From the NCBI GenBank assembly GCA_013399875.1, contig VXAZ01000289.1, positions 2,112,679 to 2,176,678 of the forward strand: a DNA stretch of 64,000 nt, written 5' to 3'. Both the position numbers and the translations under genes were made by a program. Below, piece after piece: positions 38,001 through 50,109 of the stretch; position 1 is the stretch's first letter; each line of letters opens with the position of its first letter. A model generated the notes under the pieces. That model saw only the letters and a list, made by a program, of their open reading frames with translations, was not told where the DNA came from and searched no databases. The DNA comes from Gymnorhina tibicen. Taxonomy: Eukaryota; Chordata; Aves; Passeriformes; Artamidae.

Positions 38001-41000
38001 TAAAATTTATGTGCCAAGGGCTTGGGCAACTCTGAAAAGTTTGCTTTTGCCCTAATATCATGACTTACGAGCTCTATATTATTATATTACCTATACCAGT
38101 TGGTAATATTAATAGGTCATACACAATTTCATGCTGCCATTTCTGTGGCAATCTTTTGCTGATGAAAGTGCAACATGTGCTACCTCCTACCTAAGTCTCA
38201 AACAGAAAGACCTGCTTCAGTAGATCAGCATGTAGGTACCATCCATGGAATAACCATGATTATTTCAGTGAAGCAGATTTAGTAAGAGCAGATAAGTTTA
38301 CTTAGAAACTGTTCTTTTGACTACATGATGCTTAACTTTTTGAAAAGCTGCTCCAATATTTGTGCAAGTACCAGAAGCAGCTTACAAAATCAACGGCTGT
38401 GTTTTCAAATCTTGTGTTCAAACTGACAAGTTTGTGAAACATATAGTCCAGAAGCCAAACAGATTTGCTCTGTGAGCCAGATAACCTCTTGAAGCCTTTC
38501 TCTAGCATTTTTTAAATCCTGTGTTCTCATAAACTGTTCCATATTATGCAAAGGGAGTCTGAGCCTTGCTCTCCCATAATAAGATGTCCACACAGGATGG
38601 TGCTGGGTTTGCTACAGCAGGTAAGTAGAGGGTTGAATCTGGAATTTTGAATGATAGGAGGATTTAGATGCTTGAATGCCTTGGGAGGTCTATGCTGAAT
38701 CCTTTGAGTTTAACTATAGATGTTACTGTCACAAGGCTGTCACATATAAACACAGGATCTAACTCCAAATGTCAACTCCTGATGTTGATTTTTCAAGACT
38801 TCACTCATTGATTATACTTATTCTCCACTAGCCCTGCGTCTGTTCAGTCACAACAACAAATCCAGTGCAGCCTGGAAGAGGGTTGAATAAGGAGAGAGAG
38901 TGTTTTGTAGTTGTCACTAACTATCTTCATGGGAGACAAAATAGAGTTTTCATTCCCCTTTTCAGATTATGTGGATTTAACAGTTGCCATGATAGTTAAT
39001 AATACTTATCAACAAGCCTATAGCATCAGATTTTTTTGCACTCATGTTACACAGGCATGCTTTTTTTGGTGGTTTGATGGGCCAGAAGCAGCATGTCCCC
39101 ATTTTGCTTTACCCCTGCAACATTTGGCAACTGGCTCACACAGCAATGCCTTCGACCTGCCATCATACACTGCTTCCCTGTCCTCTCCTTTGCCTCTCTG
39201 CCCTCTTGTAGCAACACTAATCTGGTTCTCCTGCGATTAATTTGTATTTAGTTTTGCATAACTTGCATAACTGTTAAAAATTAAAACACATGCTTAGGCA
39301 CAGTGGGATGACTGAACCCAGAAACTGTTTCCTATGAGGGGCAAAAATTCTTCTGTTCCCTTCTTCACAATTTCATTATTTTCATGTCTGTGTTTCTAGT
39401 GAAGAATGTATATATAGAGATGCAGGACTTTAAATATGGCAGCGCTTCGCCTCAAATCCTGATTTGTGGTGTTTTTTTCTAAGGAAACATTGTCTTTCAA
39501 TGGACAAATCTATACATTACAAAAAAAAGCAAAATATACTCATACCAGATCTAACATGAGCCATGTGTACAACCATCCAGTGCAAGACAAGACAATGAGA
39601 TGTTATCTCAATCCAAAATATAAAGTCATTGTTTCTGACTACCGCTATGACTCGACTGACAAACCCTGTTTTTTTCCATGGAGAAAGTTAATTTGGTGTA
39701 GAACCACACAGGTGTGGCTACAATACTTTGGGAACCAATCACAACTGTTGGGATGTTTTGAGGGGTTGGAATTGGGAGTTTTTATTTCCATCCATTTTAG
39801 AGGGTTTTACAGTGCATAAATAAATGAACAATTCCAAAGGGAACCAAGAGGGAGATTGACAGATAAATACCGTGATAATTTTTAAGCAGTCATGTGACAC
39901 AGTGCCATACCTCAGCCAGGCACATATCACCAAGATTAACTAGAGGAAATCAATAAAACCTTACTGATGGAAGCTATACGGCTCTGTAGTTCTAGCAAGT
40001 TTGTCATTATTTTTAGTTTACTGCTTTTTAGATGATTTTTCTCTTCATGAGGAGCAGGTGCTGGGGAGGGCAGTTAAGCAGGGGAAAGAAAGATTATCTC
40101 CCCCTCTCATCTCTTAGGAGTTAGAGGTTTGATCTGAGGCAATGACTTCTCCTCCTGTAGTCAGATTAGCAGCCTCTGAAGATCTTTTGATGACACCTAC
40201 TGCAGGCCTCCACTTTAGGGTGAGGTGAGGCATCCTTTGATGGTGCCTGTTCTCCACTGGTTATAAAAGAAACCTGGAAAGTAACTTCAATCTGAATGAC
40301 TCCCTTTAGAACAGCACACATTTGGCAGGAGCAAGAGAACTCGGGGTGTTCCCCAGCCCTGGCTGCACAGGCACAGAGCTCCAGCTGCTCCTGCTGGAAG
40401 CTCTGGGCTACGGACCCACATTCAGCCCCCTTTCTCAGCGGACTGGCTTTAGACACAGCCCGCTGGCTTGCTGATTATAATACAGGTGCAGCAGTGGGTT
40501 CACGGGCACACATCACCCCCCTTCCCGCAGATAAAGCTGCAGAAATTGTTTGTGTTAATAGGGTTTTAATTGGCATCAGGAGGCACAAAAGGTGTCTGAG
40601 AACTGGAGACAGAGAGATGAAAGAATAATGCAAATATGGTACTGTAATGATTGAATTTTACCTCTTCTCTCAGTGACCTTAACTCTTCGGACGAAACAAC
40701 AAAGAATGGGAGCGATCCTATATATTATACTTCAGTCTGCACGGGCTTTGTGAAGCTCTCGCTTTAAGCCATTGCCCTAAAGATGTTTTTGATTTACATT
40801 ATGGAGATCTGTGGAGAATGCCTTTCTCATTTTGATCATGATGCTTCAATCAGATTTAGCTGCTACACAGTGGATGCTTGCAGTGTTTGTACTTCCCTGC
40901 ACTGGCACATCTAAGTTAAACAAAAGTAACTCCACATGGTGCAAGGAAATTTCTAAAGGGAGACTGTCATGGAGAGAAAAGTATTTCTGCAATTTCCACA

Positions 41001-42160
41001 GAATAAGGTGTTTGTGCTAGGGACATCTGGAAATGTGTCACACTGTACATTCAATTTCTAGGATCAGAAAGAGATATGGCTTACTGATTAATGGGAAAAT
41101 CAGACACTAATTCAATTTTTAAAGAATAGATGTTCAGAGATTTTTAGATTGCATTACTATAACCAACTGTTTCCTTTTTTATCCCACAATAAAAATCTTG
41201 CCAGATACTTTAGTGTGATGTATTTTGTCTGGGATGTTATCTCATCTGATGTCTTGAAGCTGAAGTCATTTATTTAGACACTGGGAATCAGCATCAAGCT
41301 AATCTCATTTCCTTAATCCACTGCCCACCGATGCAGCCATGTTATATGGATCTAAAAGCTGTGCAGGTAATGTATACACAGGACACATTAGTGATGCTGA
41401 ACAAATTGATGTGAACTGTAACTCTACATGTCAAATAGCACTCAACAAATAAGAAACTGCAATAAATATGTCAATTTCCATAATTCTCTAATTTTAAAGA
41501 GTCATTCAAACATGTATCCCAGGACAGCACTTTCATGTTTTATCAAGTACACTTGTTTGTGCTTGGAGCATGATTTTTCATATTTTCCAGAAGAGTTTTT
41601 CCTTTTCTTCTCAAACAGAAATGACAGGGATATAGATAAGGTAGAAAAACATAATTAAGGACTGTGGTAAAAGCCATATGATATTTAGTAAGTGTCTCTG
41701 TTTTTTCTGTCTATCCAAGATTCTATTTTCCATAAATGATCTGATAAAATATTTCTGTTGCTTTCCGCAGAAAAGTATAATAAAACAAAATTTTTGAAAA
41801 AGCCTGCATTAAGGCTTTCCAGGCAGTTAGCCTTGTCCCCATGTGTTACGCTGACAAACAAAATGTGACAACTTTGCTTAAATTAAATTCTTCACTGTGA
41901 TATAAAAACATGAATAAATCAAAACAGAAGTGATGGGGATCATTATTATGCTGGATATAGTAAGAAAAAAAAAGAAAAGGCCCTATGTGAAAGAGAAAGG
42001 AATTTGTTCCACAGTGACAGGATGAAAAGCAGGTTGGAAAGCTGAGCCTGTGATAACCGAGAGCTTCCCCGAGCTTTTTTGCAGTTATCCAAGGACATGA
42101 AAATAGTGACTGTTGAGTGTCTGAGCATTGTGTATGACTGCAGTTGTCATGGGCCTCACT

Positions 42161-42174
42161 CTTTCTTTCTTTCT
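42161..42174. repeat. (CTTT)n microsatellite
   Basis: About 3.5 units of CTTT, followed by CTAGG. With the AG it resembles a splice acceptor, but no protein-like frame follows. Confidence 0.8.
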
Positions 42175-45100
42175 AGGTTGTCATTCTTATAGCCAGCAGG
42201 AGAACTGCACCACGTGTGTAGCTACAGTGAAAGTCAATTTCTGCCCAAATTCTGTCACTCTGGTTTGACTGGTGGATAGAAAGGGCTGTTATCTGCATGG
42301 CATTTTCCTGGGAGGAAGGAGAATGAGATAGTTACAGGCACAATTCTTACAAAGTTTTGGGAAGCCTGACTCAAACCCAAATTTGTGAAATTGTGGTAAA
42401 GTGGTTCACTTTATGAAAAAAAAAAAAATCACAGTTTCTACTCAAACACAGTATTTGTCAGCATAGTGAAAAAACCAGTCCATCTAAGACTATGGTTATA
42501 CTGATCTTTATGGAAAAGGTTAGCCCATGAACAAAGCACGTCTCTGTTAAGTCAAATGAAATTTAAATTCATATTAATTTTTTGGAGGACTGACTAGCTT
42601 CATTCTGCTTTCCAGTTTCTGCCAGGATTTCTGGGAGCTCTCTTGAAGGTACCTATAAAATGTTGGAGTCAGGGTGTCTTACTGGGTGACATGGAGAATG
42701 TGGAATAACTTGCTTTGCTGAGTTAAATATGTCCTGCTTGTTTTGTGTGTCTCTGGTCACTTCCAGGGATTTCTCTTGCCATATTTGTCCAGACTGCCCT
42801 TGAGCCCCTGTAAACTTTGAACATCCTTTGACAGAGTGATTCTTTTCTCTCCTGTTGCTTGGTTATTCTTTTCACCGATCCTACTAATGTGGTATGATGT
42901 TCCCTAGTTCTTGACTTGGTTATTCTTGCTTTATTTTTGGTGTCATATGTCCAAAACAGAGGATGACATTCCAGAGAGCTCCACATTGGCAGCAAGCCTT
43001 GCTTCAGTGAGCTCATAGTTATCCCCACCCTGGGTGTATGTGGGGTGGCCGAAGAGGGCAGGGACAGGGTGGGGATATTCCCGACCTTTTCACTGATGTG
43101 GAGTGTGTGTCCTTGGTCACACACTGACACAGCCCTGCTGTCTCCCTCGGCAGTGCTCAGCCCTACAAACGACTCTGCAGGCATTACATCTGGAAGATCA
43201 GCAGTCTGTTGATCACCATCTCTGCTTTTGGAGACGATGCAACAAAAATTTAGGGGTGTTCAGTTCAGAAAACAATGCCTAGGTTGACTGCCAAGATGAC
43301 AAAAAGTAACATAAATCAATTTTCAAGCTTGTTTTCATTTCCCTTTTCTATGATATTTTATTTGTTTTTAACTTGCCAATCTTTCTTATACATTTGCCTG
43401 GAGATCTTTCCTGTTGCTTTAGCTTTTGACTCCTTTTGCCTTGGTCATTCTCCTCAGGTGGAACTAATCATTCCATAAAGCACATTGTCTTCCCCACTTT
43501 TCCACCGTATTTCCTTTTATTTCTTCATTTCCAATGAGGAATTCTGATTAACCATTCAAGTAGTGACTATACAATATGGAACTCCACTTATAAATCAGAT
43601 CTAAGAGCGCTTTTATTGCTGCAGATGTTGATGTTGCAGGATGGGATCGTGAAGGGTAACAGGGTAATAGCATCCTTAGTATCGTGTGCAGCCATTTAAA
43701 GGATCTGCTCTGCTAATAACTTTTGTGTCACTCACTCAGTGCTACTAAAATGTAAAGCTCCTGTACAAAAAATAACTGCAATGGTCAGAGCCTGCACGAG
43801 GTGGCAGTACTGGTATCACATTGCTTTTCTTTTTTGGGGGCTTGCTGGTTTTCAGAAAATCTCCCTGTAAATGAATTGATTCATGTCAGAAGTGGGCAAG
43901 CTTGCAAACAAGTCCATCTGGTAAGCAGCTTACTACATTTCTATATAAATAAAGAAGATCATCCAGCTATTTCAGGGTCACTCCACCCCTCAGATCATGA
44001 GAAAGTCTGTTTTCAATGCAGAAAAATTCAGATACAACGCTCCAAATGCATAACTGAGCACATCCTGCCTGGTTAGATGATGATAGGCAACTGCAGTGCC
44101 TGACAGCTTGGGGCAGAGTGAATCAAGCCTTGTAGAAAACCGAGCAGAGATTTGCTAGGCAATCTTTTCAGCTTCATGAACATGGGGGTGAAATGTACTT
44201 CTGTTAGACTGAGTCCCAGAGAATAGGGCCTTAGGATAGGAATTAACTGGGTTTCAAGCCATCTCCACCAAAAGAAAAAGTATTTTCATCTCATGTAGGG
44301 CCCTATTTTCATGAAATGCTTTAACTTTGTGGATAAAAATCTCTACATCAGAACCAGATACTCTTATTGCAATCAATAAAGTCAGTGGAAAAAAATGAAA
44401 CAAGTGGTCTGGTGCATTGTCTTCTCCTTCTGTTTTCTGAGATTTTTATGCCAAATTGCTTTTTTTCAGATGAGATTTTTTATTGCTACTTTTTAAACAA
44501 ATAAACCAACCAGGGAGACCAAGGCCTGTGTTCCACCTAAAAATATCTTAAGTGTGTTGCAACGAGCAGCAAGAAGTCCCCTGCATTTTTCGTCCTTGTT
44601 TTACTCTCTTTCTGTGAAAAAAAAATTAGAAATCTGAATTCTCAGGCAGATCACTCAAAGACTTTTTTTCCTATGCCTCTCACTGTGCTGGCAGGATGCA
44701 GTTTGGAAGACAGGAGGAGGTCTGGGCATATGAGAGTGGAAGTGGGTGGAACATGTCACCTGATGGGGAGACATGTGAGGTGGGCCATCCTTAGTAGTTC
44801 TGAAAATCAGTGACCCCCTGGCTGTGTGAGCCCCAGCTTCAAAGTGCAGTGGGCCAGGGGATCATGTCCACTGTACTGATCCAGAGGGAAGCTGCAGGAC
44901 TGTGCTGTGTGTGAGGCACAGACTTACCTGCAGGGCATGTGGAATGGAACTCAACCATCTAAGTTTTACAAATCTACCCTGGTACTGAGCCTATCTCATT
45001 CACTTGATTTTCTTGAGCAGCCCTCCTACTGCTCCCTCCTCTCTGTTATTCCCTGGCTATTCCAGGTTGGAGAAGGACATTGCTATGGAGGACAGATGAT

Positions 45101-46387
45101 GTTTATGGAGTATTCAACTCAGGTCATTGTTGACAGACTCTTGGCTACCCTGAGAATTAACAGGAAAGCCCAGCAGCAGGTAACTCACCAAAACCCCTTC
45201 CCAGGGCTGAGGTTCTGCAGCTGCAAACTAAGTCAGCCAGCAGGAGTACAGTTCCCAGAGGAGATGATTGGGAACAAGACTATAAGGCGGGACATGCAGA
45301 TGGGTCAGGGACAGTGCTGAGGCTCTGTGATTTGAGGATATGGTGCTTGGACGCCTGTGCTTTCCACCTCTTGAAAGCGCTCCAAGGTTTTGTGCTGCTT
45401 TTCCTATCTCCAGAGCAGCTTTAGGGAAGAGGCAGAAAAATATAAAGGGAGTGCAGAGAAAAATCCCCAAACCTTTGGAACTATTTGGTATCTGAACTTC
45501 CACTGAAGTCAGTAAGATATGATCCTTTACAACCCTTTAATATTTTGGGCATGAGAATCTTTACACAGAATTATTATATTGCTAGAAGAGAATCCAAACC
45601 TAAAAAAATAGCTTTCGTAACTTTTTTTGAAAGATGGAAAGAAAAATAATAATTTTAAAATAATTAGGTGTGATCTTTATATTTTAAGGCTTCTCAGTGG
45701 GTGTGGAGAAAACAAATGAAGCAGTGAAAGAGAAGCAAGTTGATGTTCTGCAACTCACCAGAGGACAGGGAGAGCACCAGGCTTGGCAAGGGCAGGTCTC
45801 CATGCTTTCACTTCAACACCTGCCACCTTACTAGAGAGGTTCTTACAAGTCCTGTCAGACTAAAAGGCAAGGACCAAATAGGGAGTGAGACCCTTTCCTG
45901 CCCCTTTTCTGTATTTTCCTTCTAAAACAAGGCCCATTTCTTGATCATAGTAACCTGAATGCTTTAAAATCTGTGCTCTGAATTATAACCTGAATTCACT
46001 GGATCATAAGGCCATCCTTCGTTATAAATGAAAAATTACCAGATAGCTGGACTGGCAGGCAGGGACCAGACACTATTTTCATATATAAAGTGTTTTTGCG
46101 GGATCTGTGAGTACAGCATATGTTGTGTTAGATAGTTTGCAGTCCCAAAGCCCTTTGCTAACCTGGGTTTCAATCAGTCCTTGTCTGCAGCACTTGGCAC
46201 CGAGGCCCGGGCTGAGTGGTAAAACAAGATTATGTCACCCTCCCTCACATCTGCTGCTCTTCTTGGAGAATATCTAAATTCAGCATGATTCATCTGAAAA
46301 ATTGTGGTTTTCTGAGGAATGGTGCACTTAGAAAAAATGCTGAAAGGACTGATTAAATGGCTTTTAATGACTTTCCCCTTGTGCTTT

Positions 46388-46658
46388 GGTGGTCACTTGC
46401 AAGGGGAAATGGCTTCAACTTGAAATTGAGTAGGATTAGTTTAGATATCAGGAAAAAAATTCTTTGCACCAGGGGTTGCAAGGCAATGGAAAAGGTTGCC
46501 CAGAGAAGCTGTGGATGCCCCATCCCTGAAAGTGTTCAAGGCCAGGATGGATGGGGCTCTGAGCAACCATGAGAAGATGCCACTGCTCATGGCAGGGGAG
46601 TTGGAAATGGTGTTCAAGGTCCCCTTCCAACCCAAACCATTCTATGAGTCTATGATTC
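46388..46658 (+). mobile_element. CR1 LINE 3' end (about 270 bp)
   Basis: A plus-strand CR1 3' UTR fragment with AAGGGGAAATGGCTTCAACT, AAGGTTGCCCAGAGAAGCTG, AGTGTTCAAGGCCAGGATGG and CAGGGGAGTTGGAAATGG blocks. It ends CATTCTATGAGTCTATGATT, a duplicated tail unit. It is of the same tail subtype as 4901-5467 and 11393-12032. Small open frames on both strands here are not genes. Confidence 0.94.
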
Positions 46659-47418
46659 TCTTATCCAAGCAAAGAAGAGCAGTAACTTGTTTGTTTTGGG
46701 TTTTTTTTATATAACAATTATAAAAAAGCTGAAATGGCAGCCAAAAAAGGGATAATGCATTATTAATGCTCTTATTTAACCTTTTCTTTGTTGCTCAGCC
46801 ATTGAGGTGATCCAGTATTTCAAGCAAGCTGTTTCCAGTCTGCTTTTACAGTGGAAGATTTCATTGGGTTAGCAGTTACCAGAATACAAAAGAATTCAGC
46901 CTGCAGCTAAGAGAGTGGCTGGGAAACAAGAACTAATCTGTTATCATTCCCTCTGAAAGATCTCTCCCACCTTAGAGCAGGCGCTTTAGATAGCTGGTGT
47001 GGGTGGATACTCTCCTCAGTCAGATTATCTCATCCCTAGTTCTCATCTCTGTGATGCCAAACTATAGAGCTGACAAACAGTAAATGAAAACATCCTGCTT
47101 TGTTAAATTAATGGCTCATGTGTTGCTGCATGTGTTGCTTACCCACAGGTGCCACCGAGATCATGACTGGTCTCCTGGTGGAAAATTTGGGCAGACTTCC
47201 AGGTGTGACTCTGATGCTGACATTAGCCTTGCAAAGCTGTCAACAGGCACACAGCATTTCTCCTCAGTATGTCACCTTGCAAAATATAGCATGTTAGAGC
47301 TCCTTTTATTTCCCTTGAAAAACTATTAATTCTTAATTGTGTCTATGTCCTTATAAACATGTTTTCAAAGCATCAGCAAACACAAATCAGGATAAATACG
47401 AGAACTGATGAAGCACTT
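46659..47418. other. Unassigned sequence between CR1 and LTR C
   Basis: No feature is recognised in these 760 bases beyond a T8 run near 46701. Confidence 0.6.
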
Positions 47419-47568
47419 TGTTCTTAGGGCAGTGCAAAAGGCTGCTCGAAAGGTGCGGGAGGGTTGGCGAAGCTCTGGCACGGGCTCGCCCGACCCACCA
47501 GTGGTAAGGGCGTGCGGAGGAGGTGGAAAGGAAGCGGAGGGACTTCTTCGTGGAAAAACAGGAAAGGG

Positions 47569-47574
47569 TTTATT
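47569..47574 (-). terminator. Poly(A) signal AATAAA of LTR C
   Basis: The plus strand TTTATT gives AATAAA on the minus strand, in a TTCAATAAACCC context typical of retroviral R regions, about 70 bp after the TATA box. Confidence 0.75.
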
Positions 47575-47640
47575 GAACAAGGATCCAACAGAAATCCAGG
47601 GAGGAGCATGAAGAAGCAAAGAAATGGTATGGATGTGGGG

Positions 47641-47647
47641 TTTTATA
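47641..47647 (-). promoter_or_regulatory. TATA box of LTR C
   Basis: The plus strand TTTTATA is TATAAAA on the minus strand. It is flanked by GGGG and CCCC, which make a 15-base imperfect dyad. It is correctly placed upstream of the poly(A) signal for a retroviral U3 promoter. Confidence 0.75.
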
Positions 47648-49398
47648 CCCCTACAAAAATGGGAGGGGAAAGCACATAACAACCAATGATACAACAGCAA
47701 GGGGGTGTTACAGAGGCAGAGAAAAGGGGGCTTAAGCTATAGGAGTAGAGGTAGGAGGGGAGAATGAACACAGGCCAATGGGAGATCGAGTAACAGAGAA
47801 CTTTCTAGAGGGGAAACCAAATATAGGGGAGAAGGGGAGGAGATGGTGGTGGCCAATTATGGGGATGTGATCTGCATATCCTGCACAGCCCTCTGGGTAC
47901 TCACCCTAACCTTAGGGCTCTTGGGCTGTGGGAGGATTGAACCAATGCACCTACTGGTCTGTATATCTCTGCTGTCCATGACACACTGCAACACATCTAA
48001 CAGGTAAATTTGAGCCTCTGAAAATGTTTGACAAAGTATACTAGCAAGTGCAAAATGTAGCTTACTGAATCATGAAATAAGATTCATCTTAGTCACATGA
48101 GGAATCTGTGATTTTTTGAAGCTTGCTTTTTGGATAAAGTAGTGATGGCAGCTCTTTTTACATGACTGTGCACAGAAAGGAAATTTCTTATTCCCTGAGC
48201 CTGACAGTGAGACCTATTGCAGAGATACAACAGAGAGATTGTAGCAATAGGAATTCCTGCCTCCCAAGATAGGTATGTTGTGCAGCCACTGTGGTCAGTC
48301 CAGCCTCTGGCGCATTGGGGATTGCTTCCTCCTGGAACAGCTGCCAAAGTGGGCCCTGTATTTCCAGGTTATGTAGGGACAGCACATCCCTGAACTATGT
48401 TAAAGCATTAAGGACACCAAATGCTAAGTGGTAAATTTGATAAATAGTTTGAATGGATCAATTTCAGCTGAATTTTCCTTATTTTTAAAGAGAGCTTTCT
48501 GAGGTTGAGAAGGAATTTGAATACAATAAAATATTCAATACAAAAATGTCAACAACGTTATAGACTGCCATAAACAAAGTGTTGGGAAAACACTTCATTT
48601 TCTCTCAGAAATGAAAATGGTTCTTTTCTCTGAGGCATAGTAGAAGTACTCAGGTGTGAAAGAAGTAGTAATCCAGAACAGGGCAATAGTGGGATAAATT
48701 TAGCTGTGACAAGATGATTGCCTTTCACCTGCATGTTGCAATAGGTAAACATAAATCAGTCAAGGTATACAACTGGTCGATCACTGAAAAACGTGTAAAA
48801 ATACCTAAAATTGTTTTTCCACTTACAGCTGCAGCAGGCACAGTTTTTGCAGAGCTGAAGTGGTCTGCACTATACTATGTGCTTTCAATGCCATGAGCTG
48901 GGCAAACAACTACAACTTTTTCCAAGTTAAATTTATGAGAGAATTCATACATCTGCATAAACAGCTGGGATTCTGTTTGAGGTTAGGACTGCTAAACATT
49001 GCTGTTTTCATATTGGTGTCAATATGTGTGCTGGCTGCCAAAGCTTCCTTACCAGTCAATGGCAGTTTAGTCAGGACTGTCAATGGAGGTTCGAGAGCTC
49101 TTCAGGTGAACAAATGATGCTCGCTCTGAGCAGCTTCGGAGAAGGCATTGGCTGGAAGCTGCTTTTAGTTGCCTAAACACATGCATGTAATACAATTTGG
49201 AACTTGTCAAAATCATCATCCACGACCTCCAGAAGGATCAATTCACAAATGAATCTCCCAGACCTGTGACACATCTGCCAGACCTGTGTGGCTCCCTTGA
49301 AGAGCAGAGGATACCTCAGGTCATTGTGGACAGCTGTGTTCAGGCACCTGTCTAAACTCCAGCGACCACAACAGGAACTTAGAAGTGTACCTCATATT

Positions 49399-49642
49399 GT
49401 ATGCGTGACTACGCACATCCCTTCACACATGGGCATCTGTGCATGTAACATAAAGTGCAGATGTGTACGTAGGCATGCATAGGTATAATTGCAGTGATAG
49501 ATACAGGTGGAGGTGTATGTGTAGCTATAAAGGCTTTTCTCTGTATGTCATTTGATCATATACATTTATACAAACCTGTAGGTGCTTGTATGTGCACCTA
49601 TATGGGGCTATATTTAGGTGTACATACAGTGTACATATACTG
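49399..49642. repeat. Degenerate TG/CA/TA-rich low-complexity stretch
   Basis: About 240 bp are dominated by short alternating purine-pyrimidine words (GTATGTG, TGTACGTA, GCATGCAT, GTACATA). There are small dyads such as AGGTGC...GCACCT near 49580-49601. It looks like an old decayed dinucleotide repeat. Confidence 0.45.
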
Positions 49643-50065
49643 GTTTGCCTCTACACCGCTGCTTGAATTTTGCTTCTTGATCCAGAGCAGACGCTGAACC
49701 TAAAAGGCTGTTTTCTTTTGCTTTCATGAAAGCACAATTTCCCAAATGAAACCAATGGTACACAGAAAAAATCCCATCTAATACTCCCTTTTCTCACTTG
49801 GTAGCAGTGGGGCTGCCTAAAGAGCTAGAAGTTGCGGCTTAACAGTAAAAAGATTTTGAGATGAACTTTGAGGTCACTTCTGAAGCTGTGATACTGGATT
49901 GTATCAATTCACATTTTTGAAATTGGCAGCCCAGTTCCCTGCTGCTCAGTGCCTTATAGATCCAGGCTTCTTTCCTCACTCTCCACGTTAGCATGAGTGG
50001 GAAGTCCAATGGGACTATTTATGTTACCTTACAATATCAGTTCATTTCTGCTGCCAGAAAGAAAG

Positions 50066-50109
50066 TCTCTCCTCTCCTCTCCTCTCCTCTCCTCTCCTCT
50101 CCTCTCCTC
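50066..50109. repeat. (CTCTC)n pentanucleotide microsatellite
   Basis: About 44 bp of near-perfect CCTCT units (roughly nine), homopurine on the other strand. This is a good polymorphic marker and a candidate for triplex-type structure. Confidence 0.95.

Larger units (their letters stand above)
33661..46387. other. Unassigned single-copy sequence
   Basis: Nearly 13 kb with no recognisable gene or recent transposon. It contains an inverted repeat (34942-35037), a G+C-richer stretch (40330-40560), a CTTT tract (42161-42174), an A13 run (42416-42428) and a 153-codon open frame on the minus strand (42723-43184) of unknown meaning. Weak matches to old palindromic repeats near 44350 and 45497 are too decayed to call. 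Confidence 0.5.
47419..47993 (-). mobile_element. LTR C: solo endogenous retrovirus LTR, minus orientation
   Basis: Read on the minus strand from 47993 it starts TGTTGCAGTGTG and runs through a purine-poor U3. It then carries a TATA box (TATAAAA, 47647-47641) inside GGGGTATAAAACCCC, and about 70 bp later a poly(A) signal (AATAAA, 47574-47569). The U5 is GC-rich and CpG-rich (47440-47545). The compact U3-R-U5 order is diagnostic of an LTR. The downstream end near 47419 (minus-strand ...CTAAGAACA) is approximate, and I found no matching 5- or 6-bp flank, so the ends may be off by some bases. No internal viral sequence adjoins it. The class (ERVK-like or other) is not resolved; it is unrelated to LTRs A, B and D. 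Confidence 0.78.

Noticed and set aside
44340..44410. Possible further palindromic repeat relic (ACCAGATACTC...AATCAATAAAGTCAGTGG)
   Set aside because: Only one arm resembles the consensus, and the complementary arm is not convincing. A similar weak match near 45497 was dropped for the same reason.
47365..47700. 111-codon minus-strand open frame
   Set aside because: It spans the R/U5 region of LTR C and its flank, is not viral protein, and matches no domain I know.
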